From Montifringilla adamsi (lineage: Eukaryota > Chordata > Aves > Passeriformes > Passeridae), in assembly GCA_017590115.1 (NCBI GenBank), contig JAGGNK010015225.1, positions 1,811,656 to 1,875,655 on the forward strand: DNA of 64,000 nt. Direction: 5' to 3'. The translations under genes and the position numbers were made by a program. A model generated the notes under the pieces. The model had not been told where the DNA came from and made no database searches. It saw nothing but the letters and a program-made list of their open reading frames with translations. Shown piece after piece: positions 46,256-57,249 of this stretch; the first letter of the stretch is position 1, and the number at the start of each line of letters is the position of its first letter.

Positions 46256-46661
46256 CCCACTCCCTAAAGGCCTCAGGGCTTTCTTCAGGGTCCCCTTCAG
46301 TGTCTTTTCCAAATCCTGGAAAAGTCTCCAAGGCACATCCTGGCCTGGTTTTTAGGAGTTGTCCTCCTCCATTTCCCAGCACGTCCATATCCCAAAATTT
46401 CTAACTTATCCCGTGTTTCCCAGCCTGAGCTTCCTCTGTTTCTTACCAACGCCCAAATTTCAATTCCCTTCACATCCCAAGTCCCTCTCTCCCTGTTGGA
46501 GAGCAGGAAACCAAGGAATCCTTCACTAAATCCCTCATGGATTTCCTGGGATCAGCTCCTTCATGATAGGGAGGGTCCCAAAAAACTTCTGGCACATGGA
46601 TGGAATTTTGGCCCATTATTCCCAAAAATTCATCTCCTTTGTCCTTTTTTTTTCCATGTAG

Positions 46662-46715
46662 GGAGGGAAAGGTGACCCTGGGACCACTGGTGACACCGGG
46701 CAGAAAGGGACAAAG
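46662..46715 (+). CDS. COL7A1: Exon 56: Gly-X-Y helix (54 bp)
   Basis: Eighteen codons, GGKGDPGTTGDTGQKGTK, acceptor ttccatgtag. Confidence 0.9.
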
Positions 46716-46734
46716 GTAGGACATGGATGAGATC

Positions 46735-46875
46735 CCGGGAAATCCTCATCCTTGGAGATGCCCAAAACGTGGGAACGTGGTGGAACAGCTTTGGATGGCA
46801 CCGCTCGGATTGGGAGTTGGAGAAATGTTCTCCAGAGCTCCTTCCAACCTCAACCACTCCGTGATCCTGGGGAAA
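46735..46875 (+). mobile_element. CR1 LINE fragment
   Basis: Forward 3' end with gagctccttccaacctcaac and actccgtgatcctgg. Confidence 0.6.
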
Positions 46876-46969
46876 AAAAGGCTGGGACGAGCAGAGGTGG
46901 GGAAGGAGCTTCCAGCAGCCCCAGAATTCCTCCTCTGCCCTCATTCCCTGTCATCTCCTTAATTCTCAG

Positions 46970-47023
46970 GGCTTGCGGGGGCTTCCAGGCCGGATCGGCG
47001 CTCCCGGAGCCAAAGGTGCCAAG
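46970..47023 (+). CDS. COL7A1: Exon 57: Gly-X-Y helix (54 bp)
   Basis: Eighteen codons, GLRGLPGRIGAPGAKGAK, acceptor aattctcag. Confidence 0.9.
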
Positions 47024-47104
47024 GTGAGCCAAGGCCAGCTTTCCACCCTGCTCCAGCTGCCCCATTCCCAAAACTGCTTCCCACTCGTTCCCAGGAAAGC
47101 TTCA

Positions 47105-47608
47105 TGCATGGAATCCTGAGGAATCCACCCCATTTCTGGGGGAAATCCCTCCTGGAAGGCCTGTGAAGAGCAGGGAATCATGGATCGGGAAGCTTTAAGG
47201 CTTACAGGGAACTTTGAGATAATCTAGGGTTAAAAACTAAACCAAACCCAGCCCAAATCCCTCCTGATCCATGGCACAGAATCCTGAGGAATCCACTCCA
47301 TTTCTGTGGGAAAATCCCTCCTGGAAGGCTTGAGAAGAGCAGGGAATTATGGATCAGGAAGCTTTAAGGCTTGCAGGGAACTTTGGAATAATCTAGGGTT
47401 AAAATCTAAACCAAACCCAGCCCAAATCCCTCCTGATCCATGGCACAGAATCCTGAGGAATCCACTCCATTTCTGGGGGAAAATCCCTCCTGGAAGGCCT
47501 CTGAGGAGCAGGGAATCATGGATCGGGAAGCTTTAAGGCTTACAGGGAACTTTGAGATAATCTAGGGTTAAAAACTAAACCAAACCCAGCCCAAATCCCT
47601 CCTGATCC
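47105..47608. repeat. ~170-bp tandem repeat, three copies
   Basis: Each copy runs from gaatcctgaggaatccac to aacccagcccaaatccctcc. Confidence 0.93.
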
Positions 47609-48174
47609 GTGGCTTAGCAACAGCCTGGGCTCAGGTCTAAATTGGTGCCAGGCTCTTATCACCACCATTAGTTCCTTATCAGTAAACAACATCCAATGAG
47701 CCTTAATGGGCTTTTTATGGAGGGATTGGGAAGCTTGATAAGAGAAATGGGAGCTGTTGGTGACAGAGGCAATGTTGTTGTTATTATTGTGGCTATAATA
47801 ATTTTTTTAATTAATATTATTTTTATTATTGTCACTATTAACGTTTGGATTCATGAGCCCCGCTCCATTTGGTAACTGATTTTTTATCTAGGGAATTCCC
47901 CACCTGCTTCCCTCCAGGAGAGCTTGGCCTTGGGATAATCTCCAGTTTTAAGGATTCCAAATTATCTTGGTGTTGAGTTAAATTAGTGTTAGTTTGTTAA
48001 TTTGTCTCATTCATTAATAGTTTAATTTTAGTGATCTGAAATTTCTAGGCTGAGGTGAGACTTCATCTCTGAGTGTCATCCCAGGGTTATCCCTTTCCTT
48101 GCTTTTCCAGGGTTTTCCCGATGTTTTTGGGGTTCTTTGTCCTCACAGCCCCTCCACTGCTTTTCCATCCACAG

Positions 48175-48237
48175 GGAGAAGTTGGCAGTCCTGGAAAACC
48201 GGGAATTCCAGGGTTAAATGGACAGCATGGACCAAAG
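48175..48237 (+). CDS. COL7A1: Exon 58: Gly-X-Y helix (63 bp)
   Basis: Twenty-one codons beginning GEVGSPGKPGIPG and ending GQHGPK. Confidence 0.9.
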
Positions 48238-48664
48238 GTGAGGATCTGAACCATCACAGAATCATGGAATGGTTTGGGAAGGGACATTAAAGGTCATCCC
48301 ACAAGAGTTTTCCCAGAAGTTTTCCCAAATCCACCTCTGGAAAACACTTGTTTCTTCCAAAGGGCATAAATTGGGTTTTCCTGGATCTGTTCCCATAAAT
48401 CAGCATGGATTGGGTGAGGATTCTTGGATATTGGGACTGGGGTCTTTACTCACCTCCCCAGCTGAGTTCATCCATCCCAACCGGGATGCTCCACAGGTTC
48501 TTTTCCATTTTAATGGGAATTTTCCCTCTCCTGGAACACCACCAGTGCCCAGACTGAGGTGACACTCAGTAAATAACTCTAATCCAAGGAAAAACCAGTT
48601 AATTCCCAAAATCCCAGCCTTTCCAAGCCCACATTAGCCATGATTTTACCTTGGCTCCTTCCAG

Positions 48665-48727
48665 GGTGAACCAGGAGCCTCAGGGAGCGACGGCGCCTCG
48701 GGAATTCCTGGGGAGAAAGGAGAAAAG
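48665..48727 (+). CDS. COL7A1: Exon 59: Gly-X-Y helix (63 bp)
   Basis: Twenty-one codons beginning GEPGASGSDGASG and ending GEKGEK, acceptor ctccttccag, donor GTTGGT. Confidence 0.9.
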
Positions 48728-49889
48728 GTTGGTGCTGAGCACGCTGCCATTTCCAAGGAATAAATCCCACATCCATCAGGTGCAGTTAACAAAATTTAAC
48801 ATTTTCCACATCACTGGTGCCCTTTCCAGAGGGGAAATGTCAACTGGCTGGAACGTTAGGGTTGGGAATGCAGTTGGAAAAGGGCAGGAGAGAGAGGTCT
48901 CCTTAAATTCCCCTCTGTCCATGGATAAAATCCCAGGAAGAGCCAGTTTAGTGTGAGGAGAAGCCATCCAGAGGGGCTGGGAGTCATTGGCAGAGTTATT
49001 CCACAACCATTCCCAGGGTAAATCCCTGGGATAGAAGTGGATCAGGCTGTGGCCACCTTGGCATGGGAAATGGGAAAGGTCTCCAGGCTGATCCCAAGTT
49101 CTGTTCTCATTTCCTTGAGGAATTCCCACTTGGATCACTCCTCACAAATCTTCCTTCTCAGCATTCCTTAATTTCCTGCTTTATTCCTTAAAAAAAAAAC
49201 ACACCTAAATTTGTACTCTGCCATATGGGAAAAAAATTTGGGATTTCTGTTAAAACAGTAAATTTTTAAGGGGAAAAAAAACCCCAAACAAAATCTCATC
49301 AGCCTCCATCAAATCTCTTGGCATTTTCCAGCCCCTCAGGCCCTTCCCACGTTCCAGTCTCCAATGGATTTGGGATCTTAAAGGATTTTATTGATAACCA
49401 ATCTGTTCCCCATTCCCTGATGGTCGAACACCTCCTGAAGTCTCTGGTTGGTGGCTTGGAGATCATTCCCAGGGAATTCTCATTCCCTCCCTCTCCTGGC
49501 CTTCTCCTCTCCCACAGATTTGTTTTCCACCACTGCTGGGTGTTGGATTTTTCCTTCTGCTGCATTTCATGGGAATATTTTCTGTTCCAGCAGCTCTGGG
49601 AGAAAGCTCAGTGGTGAAGATGAAATTTATGGGTTTGGGATCTTTCTCTTTCCTTGTTTTTCCCAGGGTTACAAATGAAAAGGTTCTTTTTAGGTGAGCT
49701 GGGAATTTAGGAATTCTTGGGATTAGTTGGATGGAAAATCCAAGTCACCAAGCACCATCTGGACAAGGAAAGGTGGAGAGCAAAGCTCCCACGCCAAGGA
49801 ATGTGGGAGGTGTTCCCATATTCCCAACGCCATGGAAGTGTTTGGATGAGGTTTGGCTGCCCCATCCCTAAAACCCCTGTGATTCCCAG

Positions 49890-50006
49890 GGAGCCAAGGG
49901 AGTTCCTGGATTGGGAGGATTCAAGGGACAAGCGGGATGGCCTGGGAAGCCTGGAGGGGCTGGAGCAGCTGGACCTCGAGGGCCACAGGGAGAGCCAGGC
50001 CCGCAG
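49890..50006 (+). CDS. COL7A1: Exon 60: long Gly-X-Y exon (117 bp)
   Basis: Thirty-nine codons, GAKGVPGLGGFKGQAGWPG and on, ending GEPGPQ, with one register slip at GLGGFKG. A tandem array of the next intron begins immediately after the donor. Confidence 0.9.
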
Positions 50007-50009
50007 GTG

Positions 50010-50480
50010 AGCAGCAGGTCCCGAATCCCACAGGAATCCCACAGGTCCTCAATCCCAGCATGTCCTGAATCCCACAGGAATCCCACAGATCCTGAATCCC
50101 ACAGGAATCCCACTGGTCCCAAATCCCACAGGTCTTCAATCCCAGCAGGTCCTGAATCCCACAGATCCTGAATTTCAAAAATTCCAAATCCCACAGGTTC
50201 TGAATCCCACAGGAATCCCAGCAGGTCCTGAATCCCACTGTATTCACAGATGCAGAATTCCACAGGTCCTCAGTCCCAGAGATCCTGAATCCCACGGGTC
50301 ACAACCCCCACAGGTTCTGAATCCCACAGGAATCCCAGAGGTCCTGAATCCCAGCAGGTTCTGAATCCCACAGGAATCCCAGCAGGTTCTGAATCCCAGC
50401 CGGTTCTGAATCCCACAGGTCCCAAACCCCACAGATCCTGAATCCCACAGGTCCTAAATCCCACAGCTCCCAAATCCCAC
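50010..50480. repeat. AATCCCACAGGTCCTG minisatellite
   Basis: Irregular tandem aatcccacaggtcctg/aatcccagcaggtcctg units starting right after exon 60. Confidence 0.93.
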
Positions 50481-50569
50481 TGGGATCCACTCCTGGAAAC
50501 CCTTGTGTGCCCAAACACCCCTGAAGTGTCCCCATGTCCCTCCTCTCCTGAGCTCTCCCACATTCCCTC

Positions 50570-50830
50570 TTCCCACGGGATCTTGATCCACGGATTCTAT
50601 CTCCCGGTTCCTTTCCCTCCGGAGATTTTCCCTCCCCTTTCCTCCCCTCCTTCCCCATCATCTGACCTCTCCATGGAGAGATAATTCCAGATGACCTCTC
50701 CATGGAGAGATAATTCCAACAGATCAGGACACCAAGTGGTTCATTATCCCAGGATCAGGATGCCGGGGCTTGGGAAGGAGCCGCTGGCTCTCAGCTCCCG
50801 TTTTTAATGAATATTTTTGCATTCCAGCCA
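50570..50830. repeat. Dispersed ~240-bp element, copy 1
   Basis: Shares tctcctccatggagagataatt-type words, ggatcaggatgc and ggctctcagctcccgttttt with 53,220-53,460. Confidence 0.75.
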
Positions 50831-52395
50831 TGCTGGGCACCTTTAGAAATAGGGAAAAAAAAGTCCTGGGAAATGAGATGTTAATTCCATCAATGAGCAG
50901 GATCACCCTGCCCTGGAAGTTTTCTTGAGACAGCTCTGAGAAATAAATAACTTTCCAAAGTGAAAAAAGGCTGGAAATGAAAATTCCCTCCGTGGTTTTG
51001 CTGGGGGAGCTTCAAGCTTGGATTAAAGAACACAAAAATTACCTGGAAGATCCAGGAATCAAAGAAAAGTTGGGATAAAGTAACCTGGAAAACCAAATTT
51101 TATCCGTAAGCCCTGCTTGATTCCTGACAGGGACAGCAATAGTTTGGATTTTGGAGGATGGAAGCTGGGACAATTCCCAATTTTCTGGGAAAATCTGAAT
51201 GAGTCTGGATCTCATCACATCCAGGGTCTCCAAGGTCTCCTTATCCTACAGATCTTTGCAGGAATTCTGACAGGGATGGGTCACTAAAAAAATCTCTATT
51301 CCACCTCATTCCAGCAGAGTTTTCCTGCTTTTTTCCCAACACGTTATTGACAACTCTTACACCACATCAGCTCCATCAGGATCAAATATTGGTGGGATTT
51401 TGGCAAATTCCACGTGAAAAATAATGTTTTAATTAATTAAGTTATTAAAAACTACAGCACCAATATCTGGAATGGGAGATGTTGATCAGAACAGGAGGCT
51501 GCTCTTCAGAAAGACAAAAAATGTGTGATCCCATGGAATTCCCAAAAGAAAAAAAAAAGGGGGGGATTTAAGGCAAGAAGAGGGATGCAGGGCAGAAAGG
51601 ATTAACAAGGACCTCAACCCACATCCAGAAATTCCCAATAATTTTATTTTTTTGTGGCACCAGATCTCCTTAATCTACTCCTTCATCACAAAATCAACTT
51701 TAAAACAACTCCTAAATATTTCTCTTTTTTTTCCCCCAAAGACACTTGGATTTTCTCCCTGCTAATTTGCCTTTTGGAAGCTGAATTTTACCTGAAAAAC
51801 ACCTCTGGAAACCGGAATCTTCCTTAAAAATAAGAGCTTGAAGTCACTGAATAAAGATGCTGCAACTGTGACAGGGATCTTTAAAAGGAATTTTGAAGGG
51901 TGGTTATAGGAGCAAGGTGGAAAAAGGTCCTTCCAGAACAATAAAATATGGATTAAATCCCACTCCAGCCCATGGAAACAAAATTATTCTTCCTTCTCTT
52001 GCTCCCCAGGCTGTGCCTTGCCATGAAAAATAAATCAAAGGAATCACAGGAGGGAGGAGGGAGCCGAAAGTACAAGATTCCCTCATGGATATTTAAAAAG
52101 GCTGGAATTTTTGATGTTATTAGCGAGCCCAGAAAAGCCTGTCTGGGATAATAAATGGCTTTTTTTTGGACACTGATTAAAGAGAGGCTGTGAGGTGCCA
52201 CTCTTTCCTCCCACACCGCTCCTTGGCTTCTCCTGGAATTAAAGGAGAAGCTCCAGGAATGACTTGTGGGGTTGGGAGAGAGGGGAAGGAATTCCAGAGC
52301 AGATTCCCATCCCGGGTTGGGTTTTTGGGGGAAAATACCAAAGAAATGTGGGATATCTCTGGAAGTGCTGACAGAACTCTCCTTTTCCTCCCCAG

Positions 52396-52473
52396 GGTCC
52401 ACCAGGGAAAAGAGGGAGATCCCAACTCTGCCTCCAGGGACCCCCAGGCACGGATGGGCCAAAAGGAGAAGTG
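52396..52473 (+). CDS. COL7A1: Exon 61: helix exon with Cys-bearing interruption
   Basis: Twenty-six codons. GPPGKRGRSQLCLQGPPG interrupts the Gly register and carries a Cys, then GTDGPKGEV. From memory human collagen VII also has a Cys in the distal helix that takes part in antiparallel dimer bonds; equivalence is inferred. Confidence 0.88.
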
Positions 52474-53219
52474 GTCAGTATGGGAATGATCCAGTGGGGT
52501 TCCCAAAATTCCAGACTGGGTTTGGGTGAACCTTGGACCTTCCAGGTTTCATTTCTCAGCTCTCCAGATTTTCCAACAAGAGCAGAGCCATTGGAATCCC
52601 AAATTCCAGACGCTGGACAAGGGCAGTGCTGCCCAAATTCCTGCCTGGAGGTGTCTCCAGCTGGGGGGGAAGATTCCTTTGGGAAAACATCAAACTTTGG
52701 ATCGGCACATCCCCGAGGCAGAGCAGGAATGAACCAATAATCAGTGCAGGGTAATTAATGCACAATTAATGCTCAGCAGAGAGCTCCAACAAGAGCTTTG
52801 GATCCCAACCACAGCCTGTTTGGGGTCAGTCCCTACACCCTGCAAACCCCAGTGTCCCAAGGGATTTTAGGGTCAGGAGTGGCACTGCTTTAACTCCATG
52901 TGCTGCTGGTGGATAATGTGATTTTTCTGGCACTGGGAGTGAGCATGGATTGAGAAAAATGATCCTCCCGGCTTTAATTGGGATCATCCTTCTTGTGCTC
53001 CTTGTCCTTTAATATTTTGAAGTACCCTTAATCCACAAATCCAGTTTCCAGCAGTTCTGAGTGGAAAATTTGTCAGGGTGTTTTTATCCCTTGTTGACAA
53101 AGCTCAACATCTCCTGGTTTTTCCATCTTTCCAGCACTGGAATTGCAGCTCCACTTTCAAATCTTCTGCTTGAGCTGATTCCCAAAGATTCTGTGCAGGC
53201 CAGACCCTCTCCATGTATC

Positions 53220-53460
53220 CACCTCTTCCAGATGGAAAATAGACCTGACTTGATCCATGGATTTCATCTCCTGGTTCTTTTCCCTCTGGAGATTTCCATC
53301 CCCTTTCCCCCACTTCTTTCCTGTCTCTTCAGGGGAAGATTTGACCTCTCCGTGGAGAGATAATTGCAAGTGATCATGGGTTAATTATCCCATGATCAGG
53401 ATGCTGAGGCTTGGGAAGTAGCCAGTGGCTCTCAGCTCCCGTTTTTAATTAATATTGTTG
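53220..53460. repeat. Dispersed ~240-bp element, copy 2
   Basis: Same order as copy 1: ggagattt..., gacctctccgtggagagata, atgatcaggatgctgaggct and ctctcagctcccgtttttaa. Confidence 0.75.
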
Positions 53461-53690
53461 TGATAGAGCAGAGCTCCCAAAAAATCTGGGATGATCTGAT
53501 GGACACATGGATGAGGCCGTGCCTGTCTGCCCACTGAGCCACTCGCAGATATCCCCAAAATTTATAGGAAAACACGTGAGGCTTTTTCCCCTTCTCCCTT
53601 GCGAGCTATCATCCCTAAGGAGCACTTATCCCCGGAGCATTTCATGGACAATCTCCGGAGATGTGGTAATGATCCAAGTGTTTCTAACAG

Positions 53691-53744
53691 GGGGAAAATG
53701 GTCCCGCTGGGCAGAAAGGAGCCAAGGGAGATCCGGGCCTTTCC
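53691..53744 (+). CDS. COL7A1: Exon 62: last Gly-X-Y exon
   Basis: Eighteen codons, GENGPAGQKGAKGDPGLS, acceptor tttctaacag, donor GTGAGT. It ends the triple helix. Confidence 0.9.
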
Positions 53745-54775
53745 GTGAGTGCTTTCTCCTAAAATCGTTTCCCATTTCGGGGGGAAAATGGAGAAAATCG
53801 GCCAAAGCTTCCCTAAGAGGCCGAGGGGAGGAGGGAAACGCTGAGAAACGGATTTGCTCCGAGAATATCTGGGAAATGAGGCTGTTGGTGTTAGCCAGGG
53901 ACGGCAGAGCGGGGCGGGAGCAGAGCTGGGCTCTACAAAGCCAAGCCTAAAGCGCCAGGAAGATTTCCCCTCCCCCATCTTTGCCGTGACTCCCAGCTCC
54001 TGCTTGTCCGACAGGATCGGTGCTCCAGGGCTGATCCAAGCCAAAGGAAAAGCAGGAGAGGGACATGTGCCTTTAGGGAAAAGCTGCTGCCCTGGGCTTC
54101 CAAATCCTGAGGAAGAAGGAAGGGTTGAGCCACATGGATCAGGACAAAATTCCTGTTGCACCTCCCTCCACATCCCTTCATCCCGGATTTTGGTCCACTT
54201 GACTGACACAAGGCAATATTTCCATTTTTCCAGGATGTGGATTAATTTTCCAAGCAGGATTAATTTTAGCAGGGGGGTTGTGGGAAAGGATCTCCTAAAT
54301 TTGGGCTGCTGAAAATTCCAGCTCTGTACACGGGAAAATGCCCCAAAATTTCAAATCCCAAGAAGGATAAGAGGTGATGACCCCAGGAAGTCCAGTAGGA
54401 CATCAACCATCCCACAGGGAAAATTCCCAATGGGATCAGTGACTGTTGGCTGTCCCAGGGATGAAGGATGGGCTCCAAATCCATGAGATTGGAGGTCTCA
54501 TTCCATGGGGAATGGCGTTGGCTGGGAAAGAGGCAGAGAAAGCAGGATGAGGTGCAGCTCCAAATGATCAAATGTGGTTCCACAGCCCATTCCCAAGGGG
54601 CAATCCTGGAGGACAATTTGGATGCAGGTGGTTCCGTGGCTTTTCAGAGCTCAGGGAAGGTTGGGAGGTCGTGGCTTCGGGGACAATGCCAGGAGGGTGG
54701 GAACACTCCCTGGAAAGCCAGCCCAGGTTTGACATGGGTTGATGGGTGACAAGGGTTTTTGGAGACCCTTCCAGT

Positions 54776-54940
54776 TTGGGACATGGAATGATTTGGGATG
54801 GAAGAGGCCTTGAAAATCATCCAATTCCAAGGCAGGGATTCCAACAGAGAGCTGGATTTGATGGTCTTTATCGATCCCTTCCAATCTGGGACATGGAATG
54901 GGTTGGGATGGAAGGGACCTTAAAAATCATCCATTCCTTG
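54776..54940. repeat. CR1-end derived tandem units
   Basis: Units beginning gggacatggaatg and ending gatcccttccaatc; the same unit makes a larger array at 57,842. Confidence 0.8.
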
Positions 54941-54963
54941 GAAAGCCAGCCAAGGTTTGAGGG

Positions 54964-55370
54964 GTGACAGGGGTTGGGATCCCATTCCTCGTGGCCAGAG
55001 GAACTGGCTGCAGGAAAACCAGGAATTTCCAAAGGGAATGGACCACAGATCTTGAGCAGAGCTCACCGTCACACCAAATTTCCAATCTCATTGCACCCCA
55101 AATGAGGTGGCTCCACCTCAGTGGGACAATGCCAGCAGGGTGGGGACACTCCTTGGAAAGCCCAGGTTTGAGGTGGGACATGGGCTGGGATCCCACTCCT
55201 CGTGGCCAGAGGAACTGGCTGCAGGAAAACCAGGAATTTCCAGAGGGAATGAGGTGCAAATCTCAAACCGAGCTCCCCATGACACCAAATCCCTGCTCCC
55301 GTTACACCCCAAACGAGGCGGCTCCACCTCGGTGGGACAAGCAGGGAGATGGTGCCGGGGCTGGAATTCA
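54964..55370. repeat. ~210-bp tandem duplication before exon 63
   Basis: Two copies with cctcgtggccagaggaactg, aaaaccaggaatttcc and ggtggctccacctcagtggg. Confidence 0.88.
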
Positions 55371-55404
55371 CCCCTGAATTCTGTTTTTCCCCACTCTGGC
55401 ACAG

Positions 55405-55453
55405 GAGGAAGAGGTGAAGGAAGTGCTGAGGAGCGAAATGAGAGGGATTTGTG
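55405..55453 (+). CDS. COL7A1: Exon 63: start of NC2
   Basis: Enters phase 0 and leaves phase 1. EEEVKEVLRSEMRGIC matches the pattern of the human helix end as I recall it (acidic helix, R-x-E-M, then Cys). The Cys together with the next exon forms a C-x-C pair probably used in dimer disulphides. Confidence 0.9.
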
Positions 55454-55806
55454 GTGAGTTGGCCCCGTGGTGACCCTGCCAGCAGCTAAATTGGAGCCAT
55501 TTCCATGCCAGCACACATCCAAATGTCACCGTCAGCAGCAGGCGGAGCTGGGGCCCCTCTTCAGGAGTGTGGAATTCCAGGCCCTGCAGATTCCTGACCT
55601 CCTGAAACTCTCCATTTTTATCCCTTAACCCCCTCCCCTCTCTTCCCATTTGGTTTTGTCAGCAAATCTTTCCCCCATTTCCTCAAGGATTTGAAAGGTG
55701 CTGGGTCACTTGGAGGTCGCTGAACCTTTTAATTCCCAGTTTTTTGTGGCATTCCTTGGCACACAGAATACTCTGCTCCCACAGGGAATAACTGCCACCA
55801 GCACCA

Positions 55807-55808
<2 letters not shown>

Positions 55809-55853
<45 letters not shown>

Positions 55854-56017
55854 AAAAAAAAAAAAAAACCAAAAAACCAAAAAGAAACTAAAAAAAAATC
55901 CTCAAAACACCAAATAAACAAACAACACCCAAAAAAACAAAAAACCAAAAAAAAACCAAAAAAAAACCCACAAACCCACACCCAAAAAAAAACCAAAAAA
56001 GAAAACCCCAAAACCAA
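55809..56017 (+). repeat. A-rich tract
   Basis: Nearly pure A from 55,808 to about 55,868, then A-rich with CC interruptions to 56,017. No retroposon body with target duplication was recognised beside it. Confidence 0.9.
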
Positions 56018-56043
56018 CAAATTTGGGGATGGTTTTATCCCAG

Positions 56044-56598
56044 AACCCCAACACTGGAATTTTTGGGGTCTTGCTTTCCTTGCCCTGAAGAAATCCATTT
56101 ATTTGAGATCCAGCAGAATCTTCCTGCCCCATTCCCTGGGCTTTCCCTATGGATAAAGAAGATTTTTAGATTCAGCGCCACTGGAGTTGTTAGGAAGCAT
56201 TTGGATCCTTGAAAATGGGGAAAAAGGAATGAAAAATAATCCATAAAAATAATTATTTCCTTGGAAAACCTTATTTATGTTGAGGAAAAAAGTAGCAAAC
56301 AAACTCTTCCCTGTCTCTTCAGGTTCAACACTGGAATTTTTGGGGTCTTGCTTTCCTTGCCCTGAAGAAATCCATTTATTTGAGATCCAGCAGAATCTTC
56401 CTGCCCCATTCCCTGGGCTTTCCCTATGGATAAGGAAGATTTTTAGGTTCAGCACCTCTGGAGTTTTTGGAAGCATTTGGATCCTTGAAAATGGGGAAAA
56501 AGGAATGAAAAATAATCCATAAAAATAATTATTTCCTTGGAAAACCTTATTTATGTTGAGGAAAAAAGTAGCAAACAAACTCTTCCCTGTCTCTTCAG
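56044..56598. repeat. ~280-bp tandem duplication ending at exon 64
   Basis: Copies 56,049-56,327 and 56,328-56,601. Both end ccctgtctcttcaggtt, so the exon 64 acceptor is present twice. Confidence 0.9.
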
Positions 56599-56637
56599 GT
56601 TGTGGAGGTGAGTTGGGAAGGATGTCCATGGAAAAGG
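56599..56637 (+). CDS. COL7A1: Exon 64: NC2, completes CxC motif
   Basis: Thirteen codons, phase 1-1, acceptor gtctcttcag, strong donor GTAAGT. It reads GCGGELGRMSMEKG across the borders; with the preceding exon the join is RGICGCGG, like human C-A-C-Q-G. Its acceptor sits at the end of a tandem duplication that contains a second copy of the same acceptor. Confidence 0.8.
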
Positions 56638-57096
56638 GTAAGTCTGGGAATTCTTGCAGGAAAGGATCTTCTCCTTGCCCCAAACTAGCCCAAAACTGCA
56701 AGTGAGAAGTTGTTTTTAGGAATAAATGGGGTTTTTTCTGGGATTCAGTGCAGAGAATGTTGGATCACCAACAACTTTTGGATGTTGGTTTGAGGGGGAT
56801 GGGTCTTCCTGGGAGGAATCTGAGGGATCAGAGGGATACATGGAAGTCTCCTGTTTTCACCCTCTCCTCCAGGACATGATCAAATCCCTCCCTGACTCCC
56901 AGTTTTTAAAGCTGAGCCCACAGAAATCCCAATCCCCGCCCACACAATTCTGGGATTTTTCCACCGTCCCAAACCATTCCTCAGGATGAGCTCCAGGGCT
57001 CATGGAATCCTCAAATCCAATGGTCCACAGAGCCTGGAGAGCTCATCTGCCCACCCCAAACCGTTGGATTCATCCTCAGTGGCCCTCAATCCACAG

Positions 57097-57249
57097 GTCT
57101 GGAGGTGGCTGAAGTCCACAGGCGTCTCCATGGGTATTCCCAGCCTCGGGAATACACTGGGAATGGTGGAAATTGGGAAGAAAAGCTTGGCACAACTCAC
57201 GGCAAGACCACGGTGAAGGCCTTCATGGAGCCACCTCCACTCCTTGCAG
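57097..57249 (+). CDS. COL7A1: Exon 65: NC2 segment
   Basis: Fifty-one codons, phase 1-1, acceptor caatccacag, donor GTGAGT. It is polar, with LEVAEVHRRLHGYSQPREY near the start and MEPPPLLA at the end. No domain is recognised; position, phase and Tyr/Glu content resemble the human NC2 tail only loosely. Confidence 0.68.

Larger units (their letters stand above)
50007..52395 (+). other. 2.4-kb intron
   Basis: It starts with a minisatellite (50,010-50,480), contains a 250-bp element also found after the next exon (50,570-50,830), and is otherwise AT-rich non-repetitive sequence with no coding exon recognised. Confidence 0.55.

Noticed and set aside
45752..46404. Long repetitive ORFs on both strands
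   Set aside because: Readings of the ~33-bp minisatellite after exon 55; composition and periodicity follow the repeat.
54015..54080. Possible collagen exon after tgtccgacag (IGAPGLIQAKGKAGEG)
   Set aside because: No usable donor follows, the frame from the acceptor does not give Gly-X-Y in phase 0, and Gly spacing fails after two triplets.
56870..56940. Candidate NC2 exon after cctctcctccag
   Set aside because: In the required phase 1 it meets a stop codon within ten codons.
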